DNA from: Hymenobacter jeongseonensis
GTDB lineage: Bacteria; Bacteroidota; Bacteroidia; Cytophagales; Hymenobacteraceae
DNA length: 64,000 nucleotides
Direction: 5' to 3'
NCBI RefSeq assembly: GCF_015694725.1
Contig: NZ_JADQDQ010000004.1
Coordinates: 124,001 to 188,000 of the forward strand
Positions 50,934-60,064 of this stretch are shown one piece after another. The notes beneath the pieces were generated by a model, which saw only the letters and a program-made list of their open reading frames with translations, was not told where the DNA came from and did not search any database. Position 1 is the first letter of the stretch. Each line of letters opens with the position of its first letter. A program made the position numbers and the translations under genes.

Positions 50934-53900
50934 CTATTTCACCACTTCAAACCAGTTTTTGAGGCTGGTGCCGTTGGGCAGTTTAAGCAGATAGAAGTAG
51001 GTGCCGGCCGAAATGCTGGCATCGCCGCCCCAGTTGTTCTGGTAGTTGGTGGTACGGTACACCTCGCGGCCCCAGCGGTTGAACACCGTAAACGTGTTGC
51101 CGGGGTAGAGTTGGATGTTGTCAATCTCCAGCACGTCGTTCTGGCCGTCGCGGTTAGGGGTGATGATGTTGTAGGTCCGCAACGCATTCTCAAAGTTCAC
51201 GCTGGCCTCGTTGGAATTGGATAGCAAGGGCGTAGTCCCCGCGCCCACGGCCACCACCCGGAAGCTCTGGAGGAAGCCTGCGCTAATCCCTGAACCCGGC
51301 TCGGCATTGGGCACTATGGATTGCAAGGTGCTGCCGGCCACGGTGCTCAGGAGCACGGCCGGGCCGGCATCGGTGCGGCGGTAAATGCGGTATTCGGCCA
51401 CCGGAAAGCCCACGAATGCATTCCAGGCGAGGGCCGTGCTGCCTTGCTCGCGGCCGCCGGACGTGGCGGTGTTGCTGGCCACCAGCCGAATGGTATGGGC
51501 TACGGTGCTGGGCACGGCGGTGCCGCAGCCGTCGGTGAGGTCCAGCTGGTATTCGTAGGAGTTGGCGGCTGCGTCCACGGCGTTGTTATCGGTGTAGGTA
51601 GTGGCCGAAGCCGCCACCGTGCCCACGGGCGCAAAGGTGCCCGTGCCCGCCACCCGCCGCAAAATGCGCACCGGCCCCGGCGTGTTGGCGCTATTGGGCG
51701 CATTCAGGCTAAGAATAATCTGGTTGTTGGGGGCCGCCGCGTCCACCGAGGCGTTGACGAGGGCCAGGCCGGGGCTATCGAACACAATGGTGCGGGTAGC
51801 AGCCGGGCCGGCGCACAAGGCCGGGCTGGCGCTGGTTTCGGCTGCGCTCACGCTATACGGCCCCGTGGCGCCGAACAGAACGGATATCTGGCTGCTGCCC
51901 TGGCCTGCGGCAACAGTGCCGCCCGTTACCGTCCACTGGAAGATGGCGCCGGCCGCCGGGTTGGCCACCGCGAAGGGCTGCGGCGTAGCCAAATCGCACA
52001 CAAAGCCCGCGCCCGTAACCGTAGGTATCACCGGCGTGGGGCTCACCGTGAAGGAGGAGGTGACAACCGGCCCCACGCACCCACCGGCCGTGGTTTCCTG
52101 CGCCGTGAGGACGTAGGTGCCGGGGGCGGGCAGGGCGGCCATTGTGCGCGCATTGCCGGTGCCAGCCAGGGGCGTGCCATCGAGGGCAAACGCATAGGTA
52201 GAGCCGGGCAGGCCGCCGGGCAGCGAAAATGCCACCGGCCCGCTGGTCTGGCACACCAGCGCTAGACCCACCAGGGCCAGCGCTTGGGGCGAGGGGTTAA
52301 TCAGCACCTTCAAGGTGTCGGACACGCCGCGGCAGATGCCGCCGGCCGGGTTGCTGGTTTCCGTCACCACGATTTTGCCAAGGGTCGGCACGGCGACGGG
52401 CGCCCAGCGCACGGTCACGGTATTCTGCGCCGTGCTCACCTGCGTGCCACCGATAATCTCCCAGGAATAGCTGGAGCCGTTGGCAAATGCCCCGCTGCGG
52501 TAGGTAAATGGCCCATCGGCCTGGCACACGGCGCGCGGCAGTGGGGCCGCGGCCACAATGTCGCCAGGGCCGGTGGGCCGTACTGTTTGTAGGCGCTGGT
52601 TGATGATAATGGGCAGGGTGAAGGTGTCGGAAGCACAGCCTTCGGCATTCAGGCGGAATACTTTGAGGTAAGCTCCGGTGGTGGCCGTGCCCCAATCCAC
52701 GGTGATGGCCGCCGTGCCTTGGCCGCTGGCAATGGTGCCCCCCCGAATCAGCCAGGTGTAGGCCGATGCCGCTGGCGTGGGTACATTGTAGGCAACGCCC
52801 GTCACCGTCGGGCACACCGAAACCGGCCCGGCAACGGCTTCTGCGGCCGGGCGTGGGTTCACGGTCACGGTCACGGCATCGGTGCTCACGCAGCCCATGG
52901 CCGATGTCGCCGTCACGGTGAAGGTGCGGGTGAGTGGGGTGGCAGTGGCATTTACTCCCATGTACACCGGGCGGGCAGTCGTGGCGCTGCTTAAGCCGGT
53001 GGCGGGGCTCCAGCTGTAGGTGTAGCCCGGCCGCGCGGTAGTGCCCAACGTCAGGCGCTGCCCATCGCAGACGGCGGCATCGGGGCCAGCCTCGGCTACG
53101 GCAGCCGGGTTCACGGCCACAGTCACGGTGCGGGTGGCCACGCAGCCGTTGGCAGTGGTAGCCGTCAGGGTAAAGACGAGGGAATTTGGTGTGCCGGTGG
53201 TGTTGGTCAGCGTGAACGTGGGGTTAGCCACGTTGGCGCTGCTTAGGCCGGTGGCGGGACTCCAGCTGTAGGTGTAGCCTGCAACCGGGGCGGCGCCCAG
53301 CATAATGGCCGAGCCCGAGCACACGGCCTGGTTGGCCCCGGTCACGGCCACAGCGGCCGGGTTGATAGTCACCAGCACTGTGTCGCGCTGCACACAGCCA
53401 TTGGCTGTGGTTGCTAGCAAAATGTACTGTTGGGTGAGTGGTGCGCCGGTCAGGTTGGGCAGCGTCACCGTTGGGTTCAGCACCGAAGCGCTGCTCAGGC
53501 CGGTGGCGGGGCTCCAGCTATACGCGGTGCCGACCACGGCCGCGCCGCCAATGACTACGCCCACGTTCGAGCAGGTTTGCTTCGGCAGTCCCGCATCGGC
53601 CACGGCGGCGGGGTTGATGGTCACGTTTAACGTGGCGGTGGCCACGCAGCCGTTGGCCGTGGTGGCTGTGAGCGTGTACACCTGCGTAATGGGTGCCGCG
53701 CCAAAGTTGGGCAGCGTCACCGTCGGGTTCAGCACCGAAGCGCTGCTCAGGCCGGTGGCCGGGCTCCAGCTATACGCGGTGCCGACCACGGCCGCGCCGC
53801 CAATGACCACGCCCACATTCGAGCAGGTTTGCTTTGGCAGTCCCGCATCGGCCACGGCGGCGGGGTTGATGGTCACGTTCACGGAACTTGTGGCCGCGCA

Positions 53901-56432
53901 GCCGTTGGCCGTGGTCGCCGTGAGAGTGTACGTCCGCACGATGGGGGCGCCGGTAGTATTGGTGCCGGTCACTGTCGGGTTCAGAATGTTCGGGTTGCTC
54001 AGGCCGGTGGTCGGGCTCCAACTGTACGCAGTGCCGGCCACGGCCGTGCCACCCAGCGCCGCCGAAACCGTACCCGAGCAGAAACTGACCGCCAAACCGG
54101 GGTTGGCTACGGCCGCCGGGCTCACCGTTACCAATACCACCGAAGTTGCCGTGCAACCTGTGGGACTGGTGGCCGTCACCGTATATGTGACCGTGATGGG
54201 AGCGCCGGTGGCATTGGGCAGGGTCACGGTGGGCTGCGCAAAGTTGGGGTTGCTCAGGCCGGTGGCCGGGCTCCAAGTGTAGGTGTAGCCCGGCAGTGCG
54301 GCGGTGCCGAGCGGGGCCGAGGCGGTGGCCGGGCACGTGGTAAGAGCCGGGCCGGCATCGGCCACGGCGGCGGGGCTCACCGCCACGCGCACCGTGCTGG
54401 TGCTGGTGCAGTTGGTGCCAGTTGCCACCGTGAGGGTATAAACTGTTTCGAGCGGGGCGCCCGTGGTATTGGGCAGCGTCACGGTGGGCTGGGCAATGTT
54501 GGGGTTGCTCAGGCCGGTGGCCGGGCTCCAAGTATAGGTGTAGCCCGCTACGGCGGGCGCGCCCAGCGGGACCGAAGGCGTGCCGGGGCAAATACTACGG
54601 TCGGCGCCGGCCTGCGCGGCGGGCGGCGGCGTCACGGTCACCGTCACGCTGGCCGAGGTGGTGCAGGTGCCGTCGGTTCCCACCACGGTATAAGTCGTGG
54701 TGGCTGTGGGCGAAACGGTAAGCGTGGCCCGGGTTGAGCTGAGCCCGCCGCCACTCCAGGAGTAGGCTAGGCCGGGAATGCCGGTCACGGCCAGGATAGA
54801 AGTCCCGCCCTGGCAAATCGTGGGAGCGGTGGCCGTCACCGTTAGGGCCGGCAGCGGCCGGATATCCACGGTTTTCACCAGCGAGTCGGTGGGGCAGCCG
54901 CGCGCTGAAATTCCCTTGAGCACCAGCGTGCCGGTCGTGTTGGTACCGGCCCAGGTCACGCGCACGGTGCCCGTGCCCTGGCCGCTGATAAGCGTGCCGC
55001 CCAGCACGCGCCAGTTGTAGGACGCGGCTGCGGGACCCGTGGCGGTGTACGTCCGCACGGTGGTGGGGTCGCAGACGGTGACGGGCCCGTTGATGGCCGT
55101 GGGACCGGCCGCGCGGTTCACCGTCACCCGGAAAACATCGGATACTTGGCGGCCGCCGCAGCCGTTGTCTTTCACGGTCACGGCCAAGTCGTACGCCGTG
55201 GCGCGGGCATCGCCGCAAACTGAATTGAACACGATGGTGCCACTCACCGAGCCCGTGCCGGTGGCCGTGGCCGTGCCCGTCAGGTTGCCGGGCACGACGG
55301 TGCCGGCGTTGCCATTGAAGCTGGCATCAAACGGCCCGCTGCCGTCGAGCAGGGCGCTGTTCACGGTCATCACCAACGGGTGGTTGCCATCGGGCTGAGT
55401 GGCCGTGATGGGAATCCGCAGCGTCTGCCCCTCCTCGATTACGTAGCTGCGGGGCGTGGTACTGACGGGCGGTAGAATGGGCGGCCGGGTGGGCGGGCAG
55501 GTCGATACCACGAGCTGCAAATCGCGGCGGGTGGTGCCAATGAGTACCTCCCGTCCGTTGATGGTGCGGTACTCCGACACGTCCACGGCCACCACGTACT
55601 GGCCATTGTTCATGCCGCCGTATTTGGCCACGCCGGTGCTGGCGTTGATGAGGGCAAAGTTGCCGGCCCCTGTTCCGAAGGGATTGGTTACGCTGTAGCC
55701 CGTATTGTAGGGAACGGGGGGCGGCAGGGGTGGGAAGGCTCCGGGGTTGCTGCGTTGTCCATAGGGGCTGCCAAATGAGTACACCAGCCGGTCGCCGTCG
55801 GGGTCGAAAGCGTTGTTGAGCGACAGCGTGGTATCGTTCTGGCAGATAATGGCCACCGCCGTATCAGAAAATACGGGGGAGCGGTTCGGCGTCAGCGGCG
55901 CGGCCATGCTCACAAACAAGGTGAGCGGCTGCTGGCCGGGGTCGAAGATGTTGGTGATGGTGGTATTGCGCGCCTGCACCGAATACACCGCGTAGTAGCC
56001 GGTAGAGGAGGCGGGCAGGTTCACCGTCTGCACGTATTTCAACAGGTAAAACGGCTGGTAGGGGCCGGCCACCGCACAGCCGAGCGGCACCGGAGGCAGC
56101 ACCGGCTGCGGGTTGGCCGGCCCTTGGCGCAGGGCCGTAAAGCGGCCAATGTAGTTGGCAGTGGTGTCGCTGTTGTAAATCTCTACCTCGGCAAACTCGG
56201 GGTACGGGGCAATGCCGCTGTTTGGGTTGGAAGTGGTGTAGAGGCCGTTGCTGTAGATGGAAACGGTTATTTCGTAGCGAAACGGATTGCCCACGGGGCC
56301 ATTGGCATCGAGGTAGCGGTAGCTCATCTCGCCGCCCAGCAGGTGGGTGGCCTGCGCCGGCCGGCCGGCAAGCAGAAACAGCGCCAGCAGTGCAATCGAC
56401 CCAAGAAAACGCCGGAGTAGGAGTGTAGGCAT
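50934..56432 (-). CDS. very large T9SS type B sorted surface protein with repeated PKD/Ig-like domains
   Basis: 1832 residues. The signal peptide ends near GRPAQA, followed by THLLGGEMSYRY, the start seen in many gliding-associated surface proteins. After a 400-residue N-terminal region come about eight 80-90-residue repeats (roughly 600-1200) of the form SWSPATGLSSASVLNPTVTL, each ending like VTINPAAVADAG. Further PKD-like domains follow. The last 85 residues are a type B/CHU_C sorting domain (YNIITPNRDGQNDVLEIDNI; FNRWGREVYRT; WFEVVK). Two adjacent repeats are about 97% identical in DNA. Likely a long adhesin exported by the T9SS. Confidence 0.88.
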   Translation of the reverse strand: MPTLLLRRFLGSIALLALFLLAGRPAQATHLLGGEMSYRYLDANGPVGNPFRYEITVSIYSNGLYTTSNPNSGIAPYPEFAEVEIYNSDTTANYIGRFTALRQGPANPQPVLPPVPLGCAVAGPYQPFYLLKYVQTVNLPASSTGYYAVYSVQARNTTITNIFDPGQQPLTLFVSMAAPLTPNRSPVFSDTAVAIICQNDTTLSLNNAFDPDGDRLVYSFGSPYGQRSNPGAFPPLPPPVPYNTGYSVTNPFGTGAGNFALINASTGVAKYGGMNNGQYVVAVDVSEYRTINGREVLIGTTRRDLQLVVSTCPPTRPPILPPVSTTPRSYVIEEGQTLRIPITATQPDGNHPLVMTVNSALLDGSGPFDASFNGNAGTVVPGNLTGTATATGTGSVSGTIVFNSVCGDARATAYDLAVTVKDNGCGGRQVSDVFRVTVNRAAGPTAINGPVTVCDPTTVRTYTATGPAAASYNWRVLGGTLISGQGTGTVRVTWAGTNTTGTLVLKGISARGCPTDSLVKTVDIRPLPALTVTATAPTICQGGTSILAVTGIPGLAYSWSGGGLSSTRATLTVSPTATTTYTVVGTDGTCTTSASVTVTVTPPPAAQAGADRSICPGTPSVPLGAPAVAGYTYTWSPATGLSNPNIAQPTVTLPNTTGAPLETVYTLTVATGTNCTSTSTVRVAVSPAAVADAGPALTTCPATASAPLGTAALPGYTYTWSPATGLSNPNFAQPTVTLPNATGAPITVTYTVTATSPTGCTATSVVLVTVSPAAVANPGLAVSFCSGTVSAALGGTAVAGTAYSWSPTTGLSNPNILNPTVTGTNTTGAPIVRTYTLTATTANGCAATSSVNVTINPAAVADAGLPKQTCSNVGVVIGGAAVVGTAYSWSPATGLSSASVLNPTVTLPNFGAAPITQVYTLTATTANGCVATATLNVTINPAAVADAGLPKQTCSNVGVVIGGAAVVGTAYSWSPATGLSSASVLNPTVTLPNLTGAPLTQQYILLATTANGCVQRDTVLVTINPAAVAVTGANQAVCSGSAIMLGAAPVAGYTYSWSPATGLSSANVANPTFTLTNTTGTPNSLVFTLTATTANGCVATRTVTVAVNPAAVAEAGPDAAVCDGQRLTLGTTARPGYTYSWSPATGLSSATTARPVYMGVNATATPLTRTFTVTATSAMGCVSTDAVTVTVNPRPAAEAVAGPVSVCPTVTGVAYNVPTPAASAYTWLIRGGTIASGQGTAAITVDWGTATTGAYLKVFRLNAEGCASDTFTLPIIINQRLQTVRPTGPGDIVAAAPLPRAVCQADGPFTYRSGAFANGSSYSWEIIGGTQVSTAQNTVTVRWAPVAVPTLGKIVVTETSNPAGGICRGVSDTLKVLINPSPQALALVGLALVCQTSGPVAFSLPGGLPGSTYAFALDGTPLAGTGNARTMAALPAPGTYVLTAQETTAGGCVGPVVTSSFTVSPTPVIPTVTGAGFVCDLATPQPFAVANPAAGAIFQWTVTGGTVAAGQGSSQISVLFGATGPYSVSAAETSASPALCAGPAATRTIVFDSPGLALVNASVDAAAPNNQIILSLNAPNSANTPGPVRILRRVAGTGTFAPVGTVAASATTYTDNNAVDAAANSYEYQLDLTDGCGTAVPSTVAHTIRLVASNTATSGGREQGSTALAWNAFVGFPVAEYRIYRRTDAGPAVLLSTVAGSTLQSIVPNAEPGSGISAGFLQSFRVVAVGAGTTPLLSNSNEASVNFENALRTYNIITPNRDGQNDVLEIDNIQLYPGNTFTVFNRWGREVYRTTNYQNNWGGDASISAGTYFYLLKLPNGTSLKNWFEVVK
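53453..53879. repeat. two near-identical 252-bp-spaced repeat units in the T9SS adhesin gene
   Basis: 53453-53627 and 53705-53879 differ at only about six of 175 positions and are offset by 252 bp, i.e. 84 codons, in frame. The other repeat units are much more diverged in DNA, so this pair is a recent internal duplication. Confidence 0.85.
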
Positions 56433-56528
56433 ATAAACAGTAAAGGGTAGGAGGGGCGGATGGCCTAGCGGCCATCGCGGGAAAGGGAGTGGAGGTAGAA
56501 AAATGGGAAGGGCGGCAAACGGCGCGCC

Positions 56529-58802
56529 TTACTCGCGTACCACGCGGCGCACAGCGGTCTGGCCCTGAGCATCGCGCAGGTGCAGCACGTAAATGCCCGG
56601 CGCAAGGGCGCTCAGGTCCAGTTCCGCGTCGGCGGTGGGGGCCAGGCACAGGGTAGTGCGCAGCACGGTGGCGCCGAGCAGGGTTTGGACTTCGGCGGCG
56701 TAGGTTCCCGTGGCTATGGGCTCGGACAAACGCAGGCGCACCCGTCCGTCCAGCGTCGGGTTGGGGAAGAGGTGGAGGCCCGGAAGGGCCAGTAGGGGGC
56801 GGGTGGCCAGGGGCACCACGCGCAGCTGGTAGTCCTCCACTTCGGCGTTGAGGATGGCGCCGGAGCACGGAGGAATGGTATTGGTGTTTACCACGCTCAG
56901 CACGCGCATGCGGGTATTGAGGACGCCGCTATTGGCAGGGGGCGCGAAGCTGGCCTCGTACGTGGCCGAGGTGGGGCCGCTGTTCGACACGCCGTCCACC
57001 ATCAGCTCTGCAGGACCGAAAACGCCGTCCATGTTCCAGTCCACCCACACGTAGGTGCGGTGCATGATGGCCAGGTTGGTGGTCACGGCGATGTTGATTT
57101 GGCTGCCGGGCGATACGGTTATGGCCTGGTTGGTGTAGTTGCCGTAGCCGCCGGGGGCATTGCCCGTGACATTGGCATAAGCCGGCTGGGCCGTGCTCAC
57201 GCGCACGGCCGTGATGTAGAAGGGGCTGGGCAACTGGGTGCCGCCGGGGCCATAGCTGCCCGTGCCATTGGCCGCGCAGTAGCTGATGCAGGGGATGAGT
57301 ATTCGCACGGCGTTTAGGCGCGTGATGCTGGCCGTGCCGTAAATATTGGTGGCCGACAGGGTCACGTTGTAGCTGCCTTGCGCGGTGTACTGGTGCGAGG
57401 GATTTTGCTCGGTGCTGGTGGTGCCGTCGCCAAAATCCCACAGCCAGGAAGTGGGCTGGTTGGTGGTGAGGTCGGTGAACTGCACGGGGTTCACGCAGCC
57501 CCCGGCCACGTAGCTGCTCGAAAAGTTGATGAACGGCGGCAGCAGATTGGGCCGGGCCACCACGGTGTAGTCTTCAATCTGGCCGCTCACCGGGCGGTTG
57601 CAGGGGCCGGGGTTGTTGCCCACGGCATCGGCTATCACCCGCAGGCGCAGGCCTTGGTTGAGCACGGTGCCCGCGGGCAGGCTCACGGTGGTGCTGGCGC
57701 CGGGGCTGGGCGTATTCAGCCTTTCAAATAGGAGTTCGGCGGGGGCAAATACGCCGTCATTGTTGCCATCGAGGTACACCCGGATGTCGTGCGGGTTGAC
57801 CCCGCCCGTGGTGATGGTCATGGGATACGTCACGTCCATGGTGAGCTCCGTGCGCTGGGGGCAGGTAAAATCCTGGTAGCCGGCGCTGCCATTGGCAGAA
57901 GTGTGCTCGATGGTGTTGAGCTCGAACCGGGTGATGCCGTAGTTGGCGAAGTAGTTCACGGTTTGGGGCGCGCAGCTGGCCGCCACCGGCACCAGGCTGT
58001 CGTACACGATGCTGGTGGTGGCGCTGGTGTTGCTTCCGGCCGCGTTCGTGGCTTCCAGGGTTACGCGGTAGGTGCCGGCCGTGGTGTAGCAGTGGCTGGG
58101 GTTTTGGTCGGTGCTGGTGGTGCCGTCGCCAAAGTCCCAGCGCCAGGCCGTGGGCAGGTTCTGGCTGGCATCGGTGAACTGCACGCAGCCCGAGCAAGTA
58201 AGGAGGCCGTCGGTGGTGAAGGCCGCCGTGGGCGCGCTCACATTGCTGGCCAGCGTCAAGCTGTAGTCCTCGGTTTGCGAGTACTGCGGGGTGGAGCAGG
58301 CCGTGGGCACCACGCCGTTGGCAAAGTCGGCGGCCACGCGCAGGCGCAGGCGGCTGCCCACGGTGGCTGCGGCGGGCGGCGTGATGGTGCCGGTGTGCAG
58401 CAGCCGGTTGTTGGAGCTAAACACCAGCTCGTTGTTGCCAGTAAAGGCGCCGTCGTTGTTGTAATCTATCCAGACGCGCACGTTTTCCGGCGTGCCGGCA
58501 TTGGTGCGGATGCTGATGGGGTAGCTCTGGCCGAGGAGCAGGGCGGCGTTCAGGGTGCAGCTGTAGTCTTGGTAGCCGTCGCTCTGGCCGGCGGTGGTGT
58601 TGTTGATGAGCGTGGTGCCCAGCGTCACGTTCAGGATGCCCATGTTGAAAGCCGCGGCCTGGGCGCTGCTAGCCCGGCCCGGCGTGCAGGTGGCGGCTAT
58701 TGGGCAAGTGGTTTGGCCCCATGCTGAAGACGAACCTAATAAGAGCAAAACGGCCACAATGCTTGGCGCAACGCAAAACCAAGAACGTAAGAGTGTGGCC
58801 AT
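56529..58802 (-). CDS. T9SS type A sorted protein with GEVED and PKD domains
   Basis: 757 residues from MATLLRSWFCVAPSIVAVLL, with a signal peptide ending near SSAWG. Three GEVED-type domains are recognisable by their IDYNNDGAFTGNNELVF, YLDGNNDGVFAPAELLFE and VDWNMDGVFGPAELMVDG stretches and their following EDYSLTL-type ends. Two PKD domains carry WRWDFGDGTTSTDQNPSHCY and WLWDFGDGTTSTEQNPSHQY. The C-terminal type A sorting domain begins LHLFPNPTLDGRVRL. It lies 96 bp upstream of the larger T9SS gene on the same strand. The products probably act outside the cell, but no catalytic domain is seen. Confidence 0.88.
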   Translation of the reverse strand: MATLLRSWFCVAPSIVAVLLLLGSSSAWGQTTCPIAATCTPGRASSAQAAAFNMGILNVTLGTTLINNTTAGQSDGYQDYSCTLNAALLLGQSYPISIRTNAGTPENVRVWIDYNNDGAFTGNNELVFSSNNRLLHTGTITPPAAATVGSRLRLRVAADFANGVVPTACSTPQYSQTEDYSLTLASNVSAPTAAFTTDGLLTCSGCVQFTDASQNLPTAWRWDFGDGTTSTDQNPSHCYTTAGTYRVTLEATNAAGSNTSATTSIVYDSLVPVAASCAPQTVNYFANYGITRFELNTIEHTSANGSAGYQDFTCPQRTELTMDVTYPMTITTGGVNPHDIRVYLDGNNDGVFAPAELLFERLNTPSPGASTTVSLPAGTVLNQGLRLRVIADAVGNNPGPCNRPVSGQIEDYTVVARPNLLPPFINFSSSYVAGGCVNPVQFTDLTTNQPTSWLWDFGDGTTSTEQNPSHQYTAQGSYNVTLSATNIYGTASITRLNAVRILIPCISYCAANGTGSYGPGGTQLPSPFYITAVRVSTAQPAYANVTGNAPGGYGNYTNQAITVSPGSQINIAVTTNLAIMHRTYVWVDWNMDGVFGPAELMVDGVSNSGPTSATYEASFAPPANSGVLNTRMRVLSVVNTNTIPPCSGAILNAEVEDYQLRVVPLATRPLLALPGLHLFPNPTLDGRVRLRLSEPIATGTYAAEVQTLLGATVLRTTLCLAPTADAELDLSALAPGIYVLHLRDAQGQTAVRRVVRE

Positions 58803-59085
58803 ACAGGAATCAAATTGAAACGGGTAGAATTCAGTGGATAAATGTAAGCATGAAATGAGTTCAGCGCCCTGCAAACTGCCATTTGACCGCGTTTAATTGC
58901 CCAATTCTCAATCAATTCCGCCGTGCGGTTTTTCCGTTTTTGCAGCTCGGCAATGGGGTGCCAGGTAGTGGCTGCTCGCTGGCACCAGTAGCGGCCCGGG
59001 CAAAATGGTGCGGGCCGGCCGTAAGTTTGCCCCATTCTCTCCGCTGGCACCCGGGCCGGGGCGCCGGGCAATGTTTTTTTAGTTT

Positions 59086-59889
59086 ATGCCAACGCAAACA
59101 GTACTTATCACGGGCGGCACGTCGGGCATTGGTCGGGCGTGCGCGCTGGCTTTCGGCCGCGCCGGCTACCAGGTCGCCTTCACCGGTCGCGACGAGGCCA
59201 AGCTGGCCGAAACCACCCAGGCGCTGACCGCCGCGGGCATTGCCAACCTGCCCGTGCGGGCCGACGTAGGCGACGAAGCTGCCGCCGAGCGCGCCGTGCA
59301 GGCAACCGTGGCCCGGTTTGGCGGGCTCAATGTGCTTCTCAACAACGCCGGCATTTCCATGCGGGCCCGTTTTCAGGACGCTGACCTGGAGGTCATTAAG
59401 CGGCTCATGCAAACCAACTTCTTCGGCACGGTTTTCACCACCAAATTTGCGTTGCCGCACCTGCTGGCCAGCAAGGGCAGCATTGTGGGCATCAGCAGCA
59501 TTGCCGGCTACCGGGGCCTGCCGGGACGCACCGGCTACTCGGCCTCCAAGTTTGCCATGAACGGCTTCCTCGAAGCCCTGCGCACCGAATTGCTCGACCA
59601 GGGCGTGAACGTACTCACGGCCGCGCCGGGCTTCACTTCGTCCAACATCCGCCAGGTAGCCCTGGCCGCCGATGGCTCGTCGCAGGGCGAGTCGCCGCGC
59701 GACGAAGGCGCCATGATGAGCAGCGAAGCCGTGGCCGATGAAATCCTGAAGGCCGTGCAGCAGCGCCGGCGTTCCCTGGTGCTCACTGGCCAAGGCAAGT
59801 TCACGGTGTTCATGAACAAGCTGCTGCCGGGACTGATGGATAAGCTGGTGCTAAACCACTTCCGGAAAGAAGAAAAGGGGGTTTTGTAG
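59086..59889 (+). CDS. short-chain dehydrogenase/reductase
   Basis: 267 residues of the classical SDR family. Cofactor motif GGTSGIG at 10-16 and the Arg in TGRDEAKL suggest NADP preference. NNAG lies near 86-89, and the active site is Ser138 in GISSIAGYRG with Tyr151 and Lys155 in YSASK. The substrate is unknown. It stands alone between two divergent or convergent genes. A strong terminator follows at 59949-59984. Confidence 0.92.
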   Translation: MPTQTVLITGGTSGIGRACALAFGRAGYQVAFTGRDEAKLAETTQALTAAGIANLPVRADVGDEAAAERAVQATVARFGGLNVLLNNAGISMRARFQDADLEVIKRLMQTNFFGTVFTTKFALPHLLASKGSIVGISSIAGYRGLPGRTGYSASKFAMNGFLEALRTELLDQGVNVLTAAPGFTSSNIRQVALAADGSSQGESPRDEGAMMSSEAVADEILKAVQQRRRSLVLTGQGKFTVFMNKLLPGLMDKLVLNHFRKEEKGVL

Positions 59890-59948
59890 GCCGGCAACCT
59901 CACCTCCGGCCCCACTCCAACAGCGAGGGAAGCCTGACGTTAATCAAT

Positions 59949-59984
59949 AAAAAAGGCCCGGCTCAATCGAGCCGGGCCTTTTTT
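59949..59984. terminator. bidirectional terminator between the SDR and subtilisin genes
   Basis: AAAAAAGGCCCGGCTC pairs fully with GAGCCGGGCCTTTTTT around AATC. It is placed between converging genes, 60 bp after the SDR stop and 81 bp from the subtilisin 3' end. Confidence 0.92.
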
Positions 59985-60064
59985 GTGTATTGGAGCTGCC
60001 GTGGCTCACCTCTCTGTTGGAGCGGGGCCGGGGGGAGGTGCCCGCCACGGGTGGAGCCCGCGCT

